Below the pieces are notes generated by a model. The model saw nothing but the letters and a program-made list of their open reading frames with translations, was not told the origin of the DNA and searched no databases. The translations under genes and the position numbers were made by a program. DNA of 64,000 bases, taken from positions 85,722,398 through 85,786,397 of the forward strand of contig NC_037092.1 of the NCBI RefSeq assembly GCF_002994745.2, written 5' to 3'. This stretch comes from Rosa chinensis. Lineage: Eukaryota; Streptophyta; Magnoliopsida; Rosales; Rosaceae. Shown here piece by piece: positions 54,479-64,000 of the stretch; the first letter of the stretch is position 1; the number at the start of each line of letters is the position of its first letter.

Positions 54479-55521
54479 TGTAATTGTCACTTCAACAACC
54501 GTACAATACATGAGGGAAGTTAATTAGTTTTAAGTCCAAAAATCATGACCTATTTTGAATGTAATCTTGGTGAAATTTTTTGTTAATTGCGGTCCAGTGA
54601 CTAACCATGCACATCAACTTACTTTCCCATATTAGCATGATGAGTCAACTTCTACTTTTCTATATACCGAATTTACTCATAACAATATTGCTCGAAACAA
54701 TCAATAATTTATGAGTCAATTAATTGAGAGTTAATGTTGTTTTTCAATTAATTTGGTATTCATAAAAAGCATACCAATTATGATATGTCATCAGCATAAC
54801 AAAAGCCTTAATTGATGCATCGTCATTAAAAAATAATTATAAGTTAAATAAAATGATCCTACCTTACCATCATTTCTCTACACCCTATATATACCTTCTC
54901 TTTTTTCTTCTTCTTTATTCTCATCACTTTCTTCTTTGCTTTTACACCTTTATTATAGAATTGTCATGTTGTTCAACTTCATTATACAATCAAATATACA
55001 TTTCAGATGGGGGTTCATAAGAATGTTTTGATCTATCTAAAGAGGTAATATTCTACCTTTGCACCTTAAGATAAATCGTACAAAGGAGAGATGTTTTGGA
55101 AAGGGAGATGCATTTTCATATCTTAAGGGTAAGGCAAGTTGTTATGGTTTTGTTTTTTTTTTTTTTTCAATACCTTTTGATTAGGAACAATGCTAAAACT
55201 AAGTTACTTTTTTTCATTATCTTGTGCATAGATATGTTTGCAATTTTGATACCTAGTACAAAGGTAATTTCTTAAGGGGAAAGGTAAGCTGCAATGATTT
55301 TTTTTTTTTTCCTCTACCTTTTTATTAGGAACCATTTTTAAACTACATTTCCCTCTTTTCATTACCATGTGCTTAAAAATTTGCACTTTTCTTATCTATT
55401 ACAAAGGTAGAGTACTGTTGGTTTCTTTTTCCCTACCTATTAAGTAGGAATAATATTAAAACTCGACCATGGACTAGTCTATTACTATATATCTAAAGTA
55501 TTGTTGCGTCAACAACGCTAC
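54479..55521. other. AT-rich flank of block Y copy 2
   Basis: No gene. Includes the dioxygenase-promoter-like phrase at 54474-54512 and the imperfect repeat units at about 55115-55410, as in copy 1. Confidence 0.6.
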
Positions 55522-55630
55522 TTTTTTTTTTTTTTTTTTTGAGGGGAATGGAAGACTGATCCATTGATATAAAGTCATACGACCTCACTCGGTCAAGCAT
55601 GAAGGGTACAAACACCCCTCATATTACAAT
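55522..55630 (-). mobile_element. 3' end of a LINE with poly-A tail
   Basis: On the minus strand, sequence ending in ...cagtcttccattcccctc is followed by 19 A (plus-strand T run 55522-55540), a typical plant LINE 3' terminus. The body is cut at 55631 by the LTR element. It inserted exactly where homology with block Y copy 1 ends. Confidence 0.6.
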
Positions 55631-55641
55631 TGACTTGGATA

Positions 55642-58629
55642 CACGTTGTCACGCCCCTGATTTTACACACATGAAAATCGATATATATAATCTCATAATT
55701 ATACATGCGTGAACGTTCAGTCATCAATACAAAATACCTGGAAACTTTTTCCCTTTAAACAAGTACATACTGATGCCCTGAACCCTCAAAGTTAATATAC
55801 ACTCGCTCCATAGAGTTATATATTACACAAGCTTACGAATTAAATTGTCAACAACAAGATAAAACATAAATGCTCCTCAGAGCTCACTACAACGGAAGTC
55901 CAAATAACGGTAAAGTCACAAAATTTGCTTCCTACCGTTAAGCTGCAAGTATGCAATCCCAACTTTAGCCACGATTATCCTGATCTGCAGGATTAACCCC
56001 TACACCGTTTGAATGGTGCACCGGGTTGCCACACAACAAACCCGGTAAGCTTTTGCAAGCTCGTATGAGTAACTCAAACCACACACAACTCACACCAATC
56101 ACGAGAATAACTCACACGAATCACGTTTAAAACAATAAACAAATCGCGGGATAAACCCCCACAAATCACTAGATAAACTCACACGTTTAAATCAATAAAC
56201 AAAGCACGGGATAAACCCACACAAATCACGAGATAAATTCACACGTTTAAATCAATAAACAAAGCACGGGATAAACCCACACAAATCACGAGATAAACTC
56301 ACACGTTTAAATCAATAAGCAAAGCACAGGATAAACCCACACAAATCACGAGATAAACTCACATATTTAAATCAATAAACAAAGCACGAGATAAACTCAC
56401 TCAAATCACGTTTAAATCAATAAACAAATCACGTTTCAATCAAGAAACAAAGCACGGGATAAACCCACTCAAATCACGTTTAAATCAATAAACAAAGCAC
56501 GAGATAAACTCACTCAAATCACGTTTAAATAAATAAACAAATCACGTTTCAATCAAGAAACAAAGCATGAGATAAACTCACTCAAATCACGTTTAAATCA
56601 ATAAACAAAGCACGAGATAAACTCACTCAAATCACGTTTAAATCAATAAACAAAGCACGAGATAAACTCACTCAAATCACGTTTAAATAAATAAACAAAT
56701 CACGTTTCAATCAAGAAACGAAGCACGGGATAAACCCACACAAATCACGAGATAAACTCACACGTTTAAATCAATAAACAAAGCACGGCGGACAGACTAG
56801 AACTCTAACTGATCTTATCCATAAACCCGGCCAAAGGCGTGAAGTCCCGATTTTCCCACCCATGATCCTCAACTCGTAAGCCTTTGGACCCGCGGTATAA
56901 ATACCAAAACATTAAAGGAGTCACAATGGACCCAAAATGTTACACGAATCTAAAATGAAAGATTCCCCGTAATTGACCCCTATCAATTACTCCCGGTATA
57001 AAACCCATATTTAAATAAACCACCCGCGAACTAAAAAGTTCCACAAATACACAAATCTCAACGCTTTTCAAAACAAATCGAAATCAACATTTCCACAATC
57101 ATTTGTTTTCCAAAAGCCACAACCCAAAACAATAAAAAGCATCATTTCATGCATATTGTTTTCAAAATCCACAAATCACCAAAACATATATATTTCACGT
57201 AAATATATAAATATATATATATATATATATGTAGTCATCCGCTCAGGAATGCCTACTAATACTAACTATAGTTTGCAGTTAACTAAATAACTCTCAAAAC
57301 GATAAAGGTAAGCCCGTTTGTGAATGAACTTCATGAGATTACTCACCTCGAAATTCCCGCTGCGTCTTCACACCACTAGACTACTTACAGAATGCACTCT
57401 GTCAAGCACCTAAGAAAAGTACAATCTTGATTCAGTCAATGAAACACAAGGAATAACGTTCATCGAACCAAAATTCCCAAAGTGACGCCAATCGAGGCGA
57501 AACCACAACCGAGACCACCCAATGTCTCCATAATACATCTACGATCGATGTGACCAAACCACAAGTCGATCGGACGCTCAAATCCTCACCGAACGAATAA
57601 TTTCACCGATATGAAACGGCAAAAATCATAACAATTCCATACGAACTCCAAAATTTGCATATTATATATCGAAACGCTCGTAACAACGAGTAAAACATAT
57701 ATAATACCAAAAACAGTTCCTTAAGTGGCCGGAACGCCGCCACAGACTGTGGCTCACCACCGCCGGCCAAAACTCAATATTTCACAAAACTCCAACATCA
57801 AAGTTCTTCATCTAAGCATGCTTGTGAACTTCATAACTAGCTCGAAGTCAGAAAACAAGCATAAAGGGTCGAAAACTACCTCACAAGCTGTGAACAGTAA
57901 TCTAGACTGAGTTGAACCAAGTTTTACGTGAAGTGATGCAAACAACCACCAAGGATCGATCAAGGAGGCTGCTCTGAGCTCAACCAAGAAGACTTGAAGC
58001 CTCGCCGACGTCGGAACAAGGATTTCCGACCGGGTCCGAAATCCTCAAACTGCACCGCCTTGCAGCGCCGCCGTGGAGGAGAATCGGCGCTAGAGGACAC
58101 CAGAGGGATGACCAGACGGAGGAGACGATCCTATTTGGAAAGTTTCGTCGCCGGAGACCGCTGCAGTTCGCCGGAAAAGTCGGGTCGGATCGTCTGGGTT
58201 CGGGTCGGGTCAGCCTTATATTTTCGATTCTGAAGGTGCAGCCGAGAGAGAAGAAAGAGAAAGAGATATTCTGGAAATGGAAATAATGAAAATAGTAAGT
58301 TTCCAACTTGGGAAACTTCTATTTATACCAAAATGGAAATTCCTTCCAATGGCCATAACTTTCTCATACGAACTTCGATTCTCGCGTTCTACGTATCCAC
58401 GAACTCGTATCGACGCGCTCTACAACTTTCGTGAAGCAAGTTTTCAGAGAATCCCAACGTATAAAAAGTAAACCTTGAGCCCCCCCCCCTAAAGTCATAC
58501 TTTCTGAATAGAAATTCGTCCGAAACACTTCCGCTCCATCCACGAGCCACGAAACCGTCCAACAACCATAAATAAGATTCCGGAAATTCCTCGGAAAATA
58601 AATACGAATTTCCGGGGCATCACACACAT
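55642..58629 (-). mobile_element. Tekay-like solo LTR inside the Athila-like LTR
   Basis: LTR 55647-58624 (2978 bp) has ends tgtcacgcccc ... ggggcatcaca, inverted TGTSAYGCCCC termini. TSD is cacgt (55642-55646) versus cacat (58625-58629), one mismatch. The host LTR's uninterrupted form is seen at 44080-44092 (gatacacatttac). No internal domains are present. Contains a minisatellite and phrases on the minus strand (gttgtagagcgcgtcgatac) typical of chromovirus LTRs. Confidence 0.8.
56130..56790. repeat. Minisatellite of about 60-bp and 30-bp units in the solo LTR
   Basis: More than ten units built from two modules, cacgggataaacccacacaa atcacgagataaactcacac and gtttaaatcaataaacaaag. Unit order varies (some lack a module), showing unequal exchange. 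The sister LTR at 36704-40251 has no such array. Confidence 0.9.
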
Positions 58630-60426
58630 TTACGCAATCGTACGTATCATTGTCAAGATAGGAAAATATTATGCCCAAAGTTTATCGTACCACGGGGATT
58701 AGTGGCTAACCCACAATCTTTGGGTAATCGGAAATAAAGACACTTAGCAAACAAAGAAAAGAAATAAAAATGTTAATCTAAGGCACCAAGCCCTAGCAAT
58801 GCTCGGTTTTGATTCTCACCAAAGCCTAATCAAAACTAAGAGCCTAGTGGTGGATATGCACAAATGAGTGGAAGAGTTTAATGTTTGGGGGTTGATTTTA
58901 ACTTAACAAATAATAATGAAATGTAAAGCAATAAAAATAAAAAAGAAATGTAAACAATAAAAATGAGAATGTTGGGTGTTAGGAAGGTTCCTTCACCTAA
59001 ATTCTATGTGTCGGAAGCTAATCTAATGTAGATGCAAATCTCCTATTTTGGCGGTAGTCGTATCCAAGGCGGTTCAAGGCTCAAGGACCGAAATTCCCTT
59101 TCACGGTATTCCTACTCCGGTTCAAGGGTCGTAGGAACTCACTTGACATGAATTAGAGCCGGTTCAAGGGTCACTAATTCACATCAAGAGGCGTAAAGAT
59201 TGAGGAATTAGACTACTAAGCGACCTGCCCGCGCAATCACGCAACGGGTGTAAATCACCATGCTTATAACCCCTCGAATACGAAATTGAAGGTTTCTAGC
59301 TTATGAATTAGAGGGAGTCAAGCCTCTAACTCGGTCCTAGACATGCTCAAAATAGATACCCTAGAGTTGACTAGGCTCCTAGACATACATTTTAACCCAA
59401 CAAAAATAGATATAAGCATCCATCATATGAAAATTGCATAATAACATTAAATTAAACATCTTTTACATAAAATTTGAGCTAGGGCACACAACCCTAACCA
59501 CCAACAAGAAAATTACTCACAACCCATAATTATAAACATCAAAGATACAAAATTCAAAGGGAAAAGAGTATAGAAGTGTACGAGAAAACAAGAATAATCA
59601 CAAATAGCTAAAAAGATAGCATGACTAGTCTTGAATTACAACTCCCACAATTACCCCAAGTCTTGAATCTTGTAGAAGTAGAGACCTTTGATGAATCCTT
59701 GAAGATTTGGATGAGTAAATCCTTCAAATCTCAAAATAAAATAGAAAGAAAAGAGGAAAAAAAATGGAGGAGAAGGAGGAGAGAGAACAGCCCAAAAGGG
59801 CTGCCTCTGTTTTAGGTGTGGTGCGGCAGAATTAGGGTGAAGTGAAATGAGGGATATATATATGTGGTCTCGGTGGTGTGGCTGCAAAAAGGAAGTGAAT
59901 AGGGATAAGGGTCACGTGGCAAGAAGTGATAGGAAGAAAAGGAAAAAGGAGAGAAAATAAAAAGAAAAGGAAATAGAAATGGAGTGCACGTGGGGGGGGG
60001 GGGGGGGGGAAGGTATTCTGATCGATATAACCCACTAAACTCAGGTATTCTGATGCTGAGCATTTTCATTTTTTTTCTTTTTTTTCTTTTCTTATCTCTT
60101 TTTCTTGTCTTTTCTTTTTTTCTTTTCTTCTTCCTTCTTTTTGCTTTCTTCTTCTCTCTTCTCAACTTCTCAATACACTTCCACATATGTTGTCAGAGAC
60201 AATTGGATTCCACTCCCTTGATGGCGTTGACCATGTTGACCCGCATTGACTATTTCGTCCTTTTCTCAGAAACTCCAATTTTGGATCATTTTCTCTCGAT
60301 TTCCGAAATTCCGCTTATTTCCTACACAATAAATAAAAATAAATTAATTACATAATAATTGACTTGAGGACTAACTTATTTCTAGTGTTTTGGATACAAT
60401 TACATGCATAAAAATGCGTGTAATCA
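58630..60426 (-). repeat. LTR C, main part
   Basis: Homologous to LTR A (for example gcggtagtcgtatccaaggc, gcgacctgcccgcgcaatca) with about 10 percent divergence and several indels, and the same tgcgtgtaatca end. A region at 59860-60180 differs, containing the poly-G run and C/T-rich tracts. Confidence 0.85.
59992..60009. repeat. Poly-G homopolymer, about 18 nt
   Basis: Run within LTR C flanked by cacgtg and aaggtattctg. A short phrase (aggtattctgat) repeats on both sides of cgatataacccactaaactc, which itself resembles internal sequence at 60709. This hints at local rearrangement or assembly error. Confidence 0.85.
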
Positions 60427-60463
60427 CACCCCCACACTTGAACTTTGCTTGTCCTCAAGCAAA
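60427..60463 (-). promoter_or_regulatory. Polypurine tract plus hairpin, module 1 (second element)
   Basis: Identical 13-mer and identical tttgcttg-tcct-caagcaaa hairpin as at 45977-46013, directly next to LTR C. Confidence 0.8.
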
Positions 60464-63255
60464 CTAAATGATACATAATTCGAAAATTTACTAACTTATA
60501 AACATAAGGGAAGTGTAGTATTAGTCTTTCCAACCATAACCCTCAGAGAACTAATTATGTACATGACTATGAAGTCGACAAAGCATGACATAGAAATTAT
60601 AAATTTGTAAGGCAATTAAGATGCACATGTGAGAAATGCTCAAGTATATGCATGTGTTGACCGTATGTCAAATCAATCCACCATAATCAAATAGGCATAT
60701 AGAAGACCCGATATAACCCACTAAACTCACATAGGTTCACTAAATATTACCGCTCAAGTGTTTAGGGGCTATATGTGTTTCACTCAAAAGTAATTTCACA
60801 ACATGCGCCGCTATATGCTTGCTTTTCGATCTCATCTCCGCTGGGTAGCCCACAACATTCAAGATCAAGAGGTCTTTTATTTGGTTGTAATGGGCTAAGG
60901 GCAAGTGGCTATAAGAAATGAAGGATAAGGAAATACAAAGTCCATAGAAGCTCATGAAGCAACTCTCTCTTGTAGAGATATTAGACTTTTGCTTTCGAAT
61001 GCTAATTCACTCACTCTAAAACCCAATATACAACCCACACTACACTATACTATAAGCAAAAATAATACTAGCTATATATTTTTTTTTTCTTTTCAACAAA
61101 TTTTTTTTTTCTATCACCTTTTTCTTTTTTCTATTTTTCCTTTGAACCTTTTTTCTATCACCTTTTTTTTTTTTTTTTTTTCTAATCTCACACTTTTGAC
61201 TTTTTCTTTCTTTTGAAGCATTCAAACATAAAGTCATTCTCTCGAATCGCTTCACCAATTACCATGGAAGGGTAGGATAAAAGTGTTTAGGCTAGGTAGG
61301 GATTTGTGGTGCAAATGAACAAAAAAGCTAAATATATACATAGGCTCAAAGTGGCAATCTAGTGGTAAATATCTTTGGGCACATGCTTCTTTAGCCATGG
61401 TGATATATAGTCCCAATGCCTCAATCCTTTGTATCATGTCGCAAGCTAAAAGTAGCCTTGAGAGGTCTCAAGCAAGTTCTAAATACGCAATGTCATGAAA
61501 TTGTACACACATGAAAGAATAAGTGAATGAACGATGCATACACTATAGATATAGGCACAAAAGCTCACAAATAAGGCATGCAAGTTAATCGAATAATCTA
61601 TATGCTTCTCTAACTATGATGAACGAACCTAACATAGGCTATGTGCACACATATAATCAAGCATAGATCACATATACACTCAATCACAAAATAAATTCAA
61701 AGTCCTAGATCATGTTTAATCTATCCACAATCATAACAAGTTAAGTCCATGGCTCATCATTGGGGTTGGAAAAGACATTAACCACTAAAATATAATTACA
61801 TAAAGCTAACTAAAAAGGAAAATTCTTTTTTTTTTTAAGGCACCCGAGCCCTCACCCCCACACTTAAAACCAACATTGTCCTCAATGTTGTAAAGTGAGC
61901 TCAAAAGCTAAAAGGCATGAGAGTGAAGTCTGGGCGAAGGCACAAGAATTAAGTATGAAAATACAAATCTAATTGCGGAGAAAAGATGCGAAAAACCCCC
62001 TTTGTAGACATCTCCATTGCTCACAACCTTCAGAGAAGAAAATATGAGACACCAACCTCAAGGCACAAGGTCTTGACTTCCTTAACGTATGCTCCAAGCT
62101 AGCTCTAGGTGCTCATGAAAGATCGACTCCATTGAGACATATATAGTGTCCAAAGAGCAATGCGTCACAAGTAGCCCATCAAAGAATAAGGACAAAGATC
62201 CTCCATTAAAATCATAGGCTTGGTCACCTCCAATACACCTCACAACATCCCTATAATGACCTCCATTGAAGAATTGAAGTGCAAGAAGTCCAACCACCCC
62301 GAGTAAACACAAACTAGTGATTGCAGAAAACTTCCAGCAATGACCTTCCTGTCTTCAAATGCCCATATCTCATACTCAGAAAGTGATAATCAGGTGAGCC
62401 ACTTGAAATGGAAAGTAACTCAGAGAGCTTTCTATCCATATAAAGTTAGCCACCTATCTCCAATTGAAATGAAAATTAAAGCTGGTCAAACTTGCCAATC
62501 TGTCATAAAGTTTTCTGCTGACCCTCAGTCACTAAAACTATAATATCTGAAGCTCCAGAGGTGCAAAGAGGGTGAGACAACTGGATACGAAAGTAGACTC
62601 ATGAATATATTTGAAGGTAAAATTTCACTGAAGTATCATATCTGAGTCAAACATCGTTGGCCTCCAAACTCACTGATCTGTTCTGCAGTTTATGATGTGC
62701 CCTGTTTCTGGCCCCTGTTGCTTGGAACACCATATCCAAAGCTAGAGAGGCTCAAATTGAAAAATATTATACCGTCAGATAGAGGACATGTGAAGATACA
62801 CCTCTGAAAAATTTGAGCTCCAAATAATTTAATATGTAGAGGGTGTAGCTTCCCAAATTCACTCTACAGTAGCTGTCTCTGTTCTGACCTCCTTTAATTG
62901 ACCAATAAGTAACTTGAGTTCCAGACACTCAAAGGGACTGAAATTTGGGCAACCATGAGTAGACATATAGGAGAATAGTTCCAGAAAAATTCAGCTCAAA
63001 TTACCATCTGAATTGGAAGCTATAACTGCCCAAAGTCAACCAAATATTCTGGATAGAAACTGCTCACTGCCAAATTCATTCTTTCTCCACATTTCAAACT
63101 CCGGACACCTCCCATCCTCCCAAAAATTATCAAAAGCTTTATTCACAACAAAAATAAACTAAGAAAGAAATAAATACTACCGAAGATGTGCTAGGGTTGC
63201 CTCCTTAGCGAGCGCTTTGTTTAAGGACTTCATTGCCGGTCCATAGAACATGATC
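60464..63255 (-). other. Internal non-coding 3' region of the second Athila-like element
   Basis: No coding signal. The first 2 kb matches the first element; 62430-63255 is the part deleted there. It contains diverged repeats of a 'ggaaagtagactcatga' type (62400-62800) and module 2 at 61853-61889. Confidence 0.7.
61853..61889 (-). promoter_or_regulatory. Polypurine tract plus hairpin, module 2 (second element)
   Basis: Same 13-mer followed by aacattg-tcct-caatgtt, identical to 47463-47499 in tract and hairpin. Confidence 0.75.
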
Positions 63256-63259
63256 TTTG

Positions 63260-63974
63260 TCAAGGTGGATACTTCTCAAGTACGACCACCCTATTGTTTG
63301 GGGCTAAGGGACTCCTTGACATATCATAGAGGCAAGACCAAGAGCTAACTATGAATATTCCAATTGGTGGCCAAAAGTGTAGCTTCTTAATCTTCCCATT
63401 CTTCTCAATTATTATTGTAGGAGCCAACCTTGCATTCTCCTTCTCAAGTGGTGTAGAAATGATGTTCATACAAACAATAGGTGGTAGAAGCTCTTGAGAG
63501 TGATGGGAAATGGTGAGTGCAAGTGCTCCATTTCCTTTCCAATCCATCACCTCATTGTAGAAACATTGACCACTTAATGGTGGATTGGGAGGTAAAAGTA
63601 CCTTGATCCCAATCCTCTCATTAAGAATGTAAGTGCTCAATGTCTTACTCTCCACCTTGGGATGCTCATGATGGATCTCTTTGGATGTGGGAGGCAAGAA
63701 AGTCCTTGACTCTTCAATTTCTTTATCGTCACAAAGTATTGAAGGACTCTTCCTCCTTGGGAACATCGACCTCAATGAATAAAGGATTATGGTATATGAC
63801 TTGAAGCTCCGCATCCTCCTCGATGAACAAGGGATTATGGTGTATAACTTCAAATTCCGCATCCTCCTCACTAGACAAGTCATCCTCCTCTTCGAAATCA
63901 TCTTCAAGTATCTCCCCTTCATTTGGAAGCTTAGATTTCCAATATTGCACCCATTCCTCCGAAGTGTCTCTCAC
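63260..63974 (-). CDS. Retroelement 3'-terminal ORF fragments, function unknown
   Basis: Two overlapping minus-strand frames: 63974-63729 (acidic, starts MRDTSEEWVQYWKSKLPNEG) and 63922-63260 (220 codons, ends RVVVLEKYPP). The acidic part encodes a 16-residue tandem repeat (EEDAELQVIYHNPLFI type; 48-bp period, 63784-63879). In the lower frame, readable sequence begins about 63720 (SKTLSTYILNERIG, LPPNPPLSGQCFYNEVMDW). A one-frame shift near 63740 probably joins them, so the copy is frameshifted. The position upstream of the 3' non-coding region is where Athila elements carry an env-like ORF, but I see no signal peptide or transmembrane pattern and do not assign a function. Confidence 0.5.
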
Positions 63975-64000
63975 CTCACTTGCATTGAAACTTTCATAAC

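Larger units (their letters stand above)
49655..55521 (+). repeat. Duplicated block Y, copy 2
   Basis: Collinear with 13434-19036 (see copy 1). Differences are the MULE-like insert at 53003-54469, a single rather than tandem 74-bp unit, and absence of the LTR remnant (the empty site reads catgttgttcaacttcatta near 54967). Confidence 0.85.
55631..64000 (-). mobile_element. Second Athila-like element, extends past the window
   Basis: The 3' LTR (minus strand) occupies 60426-55631 but is split by a solo LTR near its outer end. Then come the polypurine tract (60427-60439), 2.8 kb of internal non-coding sequence collinear with 45977-48048 plus more, and open frames from 63260. It is more diverged than the first element. 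No TSD can be read because the other end lies beyond 64000. Confidence 0.85.

Noticed and set aside
56130..56790. Regular repeats resembling a CRISPR array
   Set aside because: Plant nuclear DNA inside an LTR. Units are contiguous with no unique spacers, and no cas genes exist.
59812..60186. Lys/Arg-rich frame on the minus strand of LTR C
   Set aside because: Product of a polypyrimidine tract; no homologue in LTR A or B.

Overview
This is nuclear DNA of a flowering plant, almost certainly a eudicot. The evidence is a three-exon 2-oxoglutarate dioxygenase gene with GT-AG introns, a WUSCHEL-type homeobox relic, plant retrotransposon lineages (Tat, Athila-like and Tekay-like Ty3/gypsy), an endogenous plant pararetrovirus, and hAT, CACTA, MULE and PIF/Harbinger elements. 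A rosid such as a Rosaceae member is possible, but that is a guess. Most of the 64 kb is nested, decayed mobile DNA. Only one gene looks intact.

Layout. 1-1.8 kb: spacer with a non-LTR retroelement insertion bounded by an 18-bp target-site duplication (TSD). 1.8-11.75 kb: an old Tat-lineage Ty3/gypsy element with 5' LTR, primer site, gag, protease, RT, two RNase H modules and integrase, broken by stops and frameshifts and lacking a 3' LTR. 11.75-12.65 kb: a WUSCHEL-like ORF with two nonsense codons, antisense to that element. 13.0-13.4 kb: block X, repeated at 34.4-35.7 kb. 13.4-19.0 kb: block Y (a truncated Tat element plus flank), repeated at 49.65-55.5 kb. 20.0-27.1 kb: an almost full-length endogenous pararetrovirus. 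27.6-29.2 kb: the intact dioxygenase gene. 29.2-36.4 kb: LTR remnant, tandem repeats, a long-TIR MULE and a Harbinger MITE. 36.5-40.3 kb: a SINE split by a Tekay-like solo LTR that is itself split by a second solo LTR. 40.8-42.5 kb: one CACTA end and a hAT element. 43.4-52.8 kb: a third Tat relic split by a young Athila-like deletion derivative. 53.0-54.5 kb: a MULE-like insertion. 55.6-64 kb: a second Athila-like element running off the window, its LTR split by a Tekay-like solo LTR.

The two duplicated blocks are natural controls. Several insertions in one copy have an empty site in the other, so boundaries and TSDs can be read directly. The most unusual signals are (a) a repeated module in the Athila-like elements: an identical 13-nt polypurine tract next to a hairpin whose stem sequence changes while pairing and loop are kept; (b) the intronless antisense WUSCHEL-like ORF behind a Tat integrase; (c) the pararetrovirus, with a second cysteine motif of badnavirus-like spacing and a long extension after RNase H; and (d) a dioxygenase-promoter sequence found at four places.

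All similarities were judged by eye. Family and lineage names come from motif recognition, not database search.
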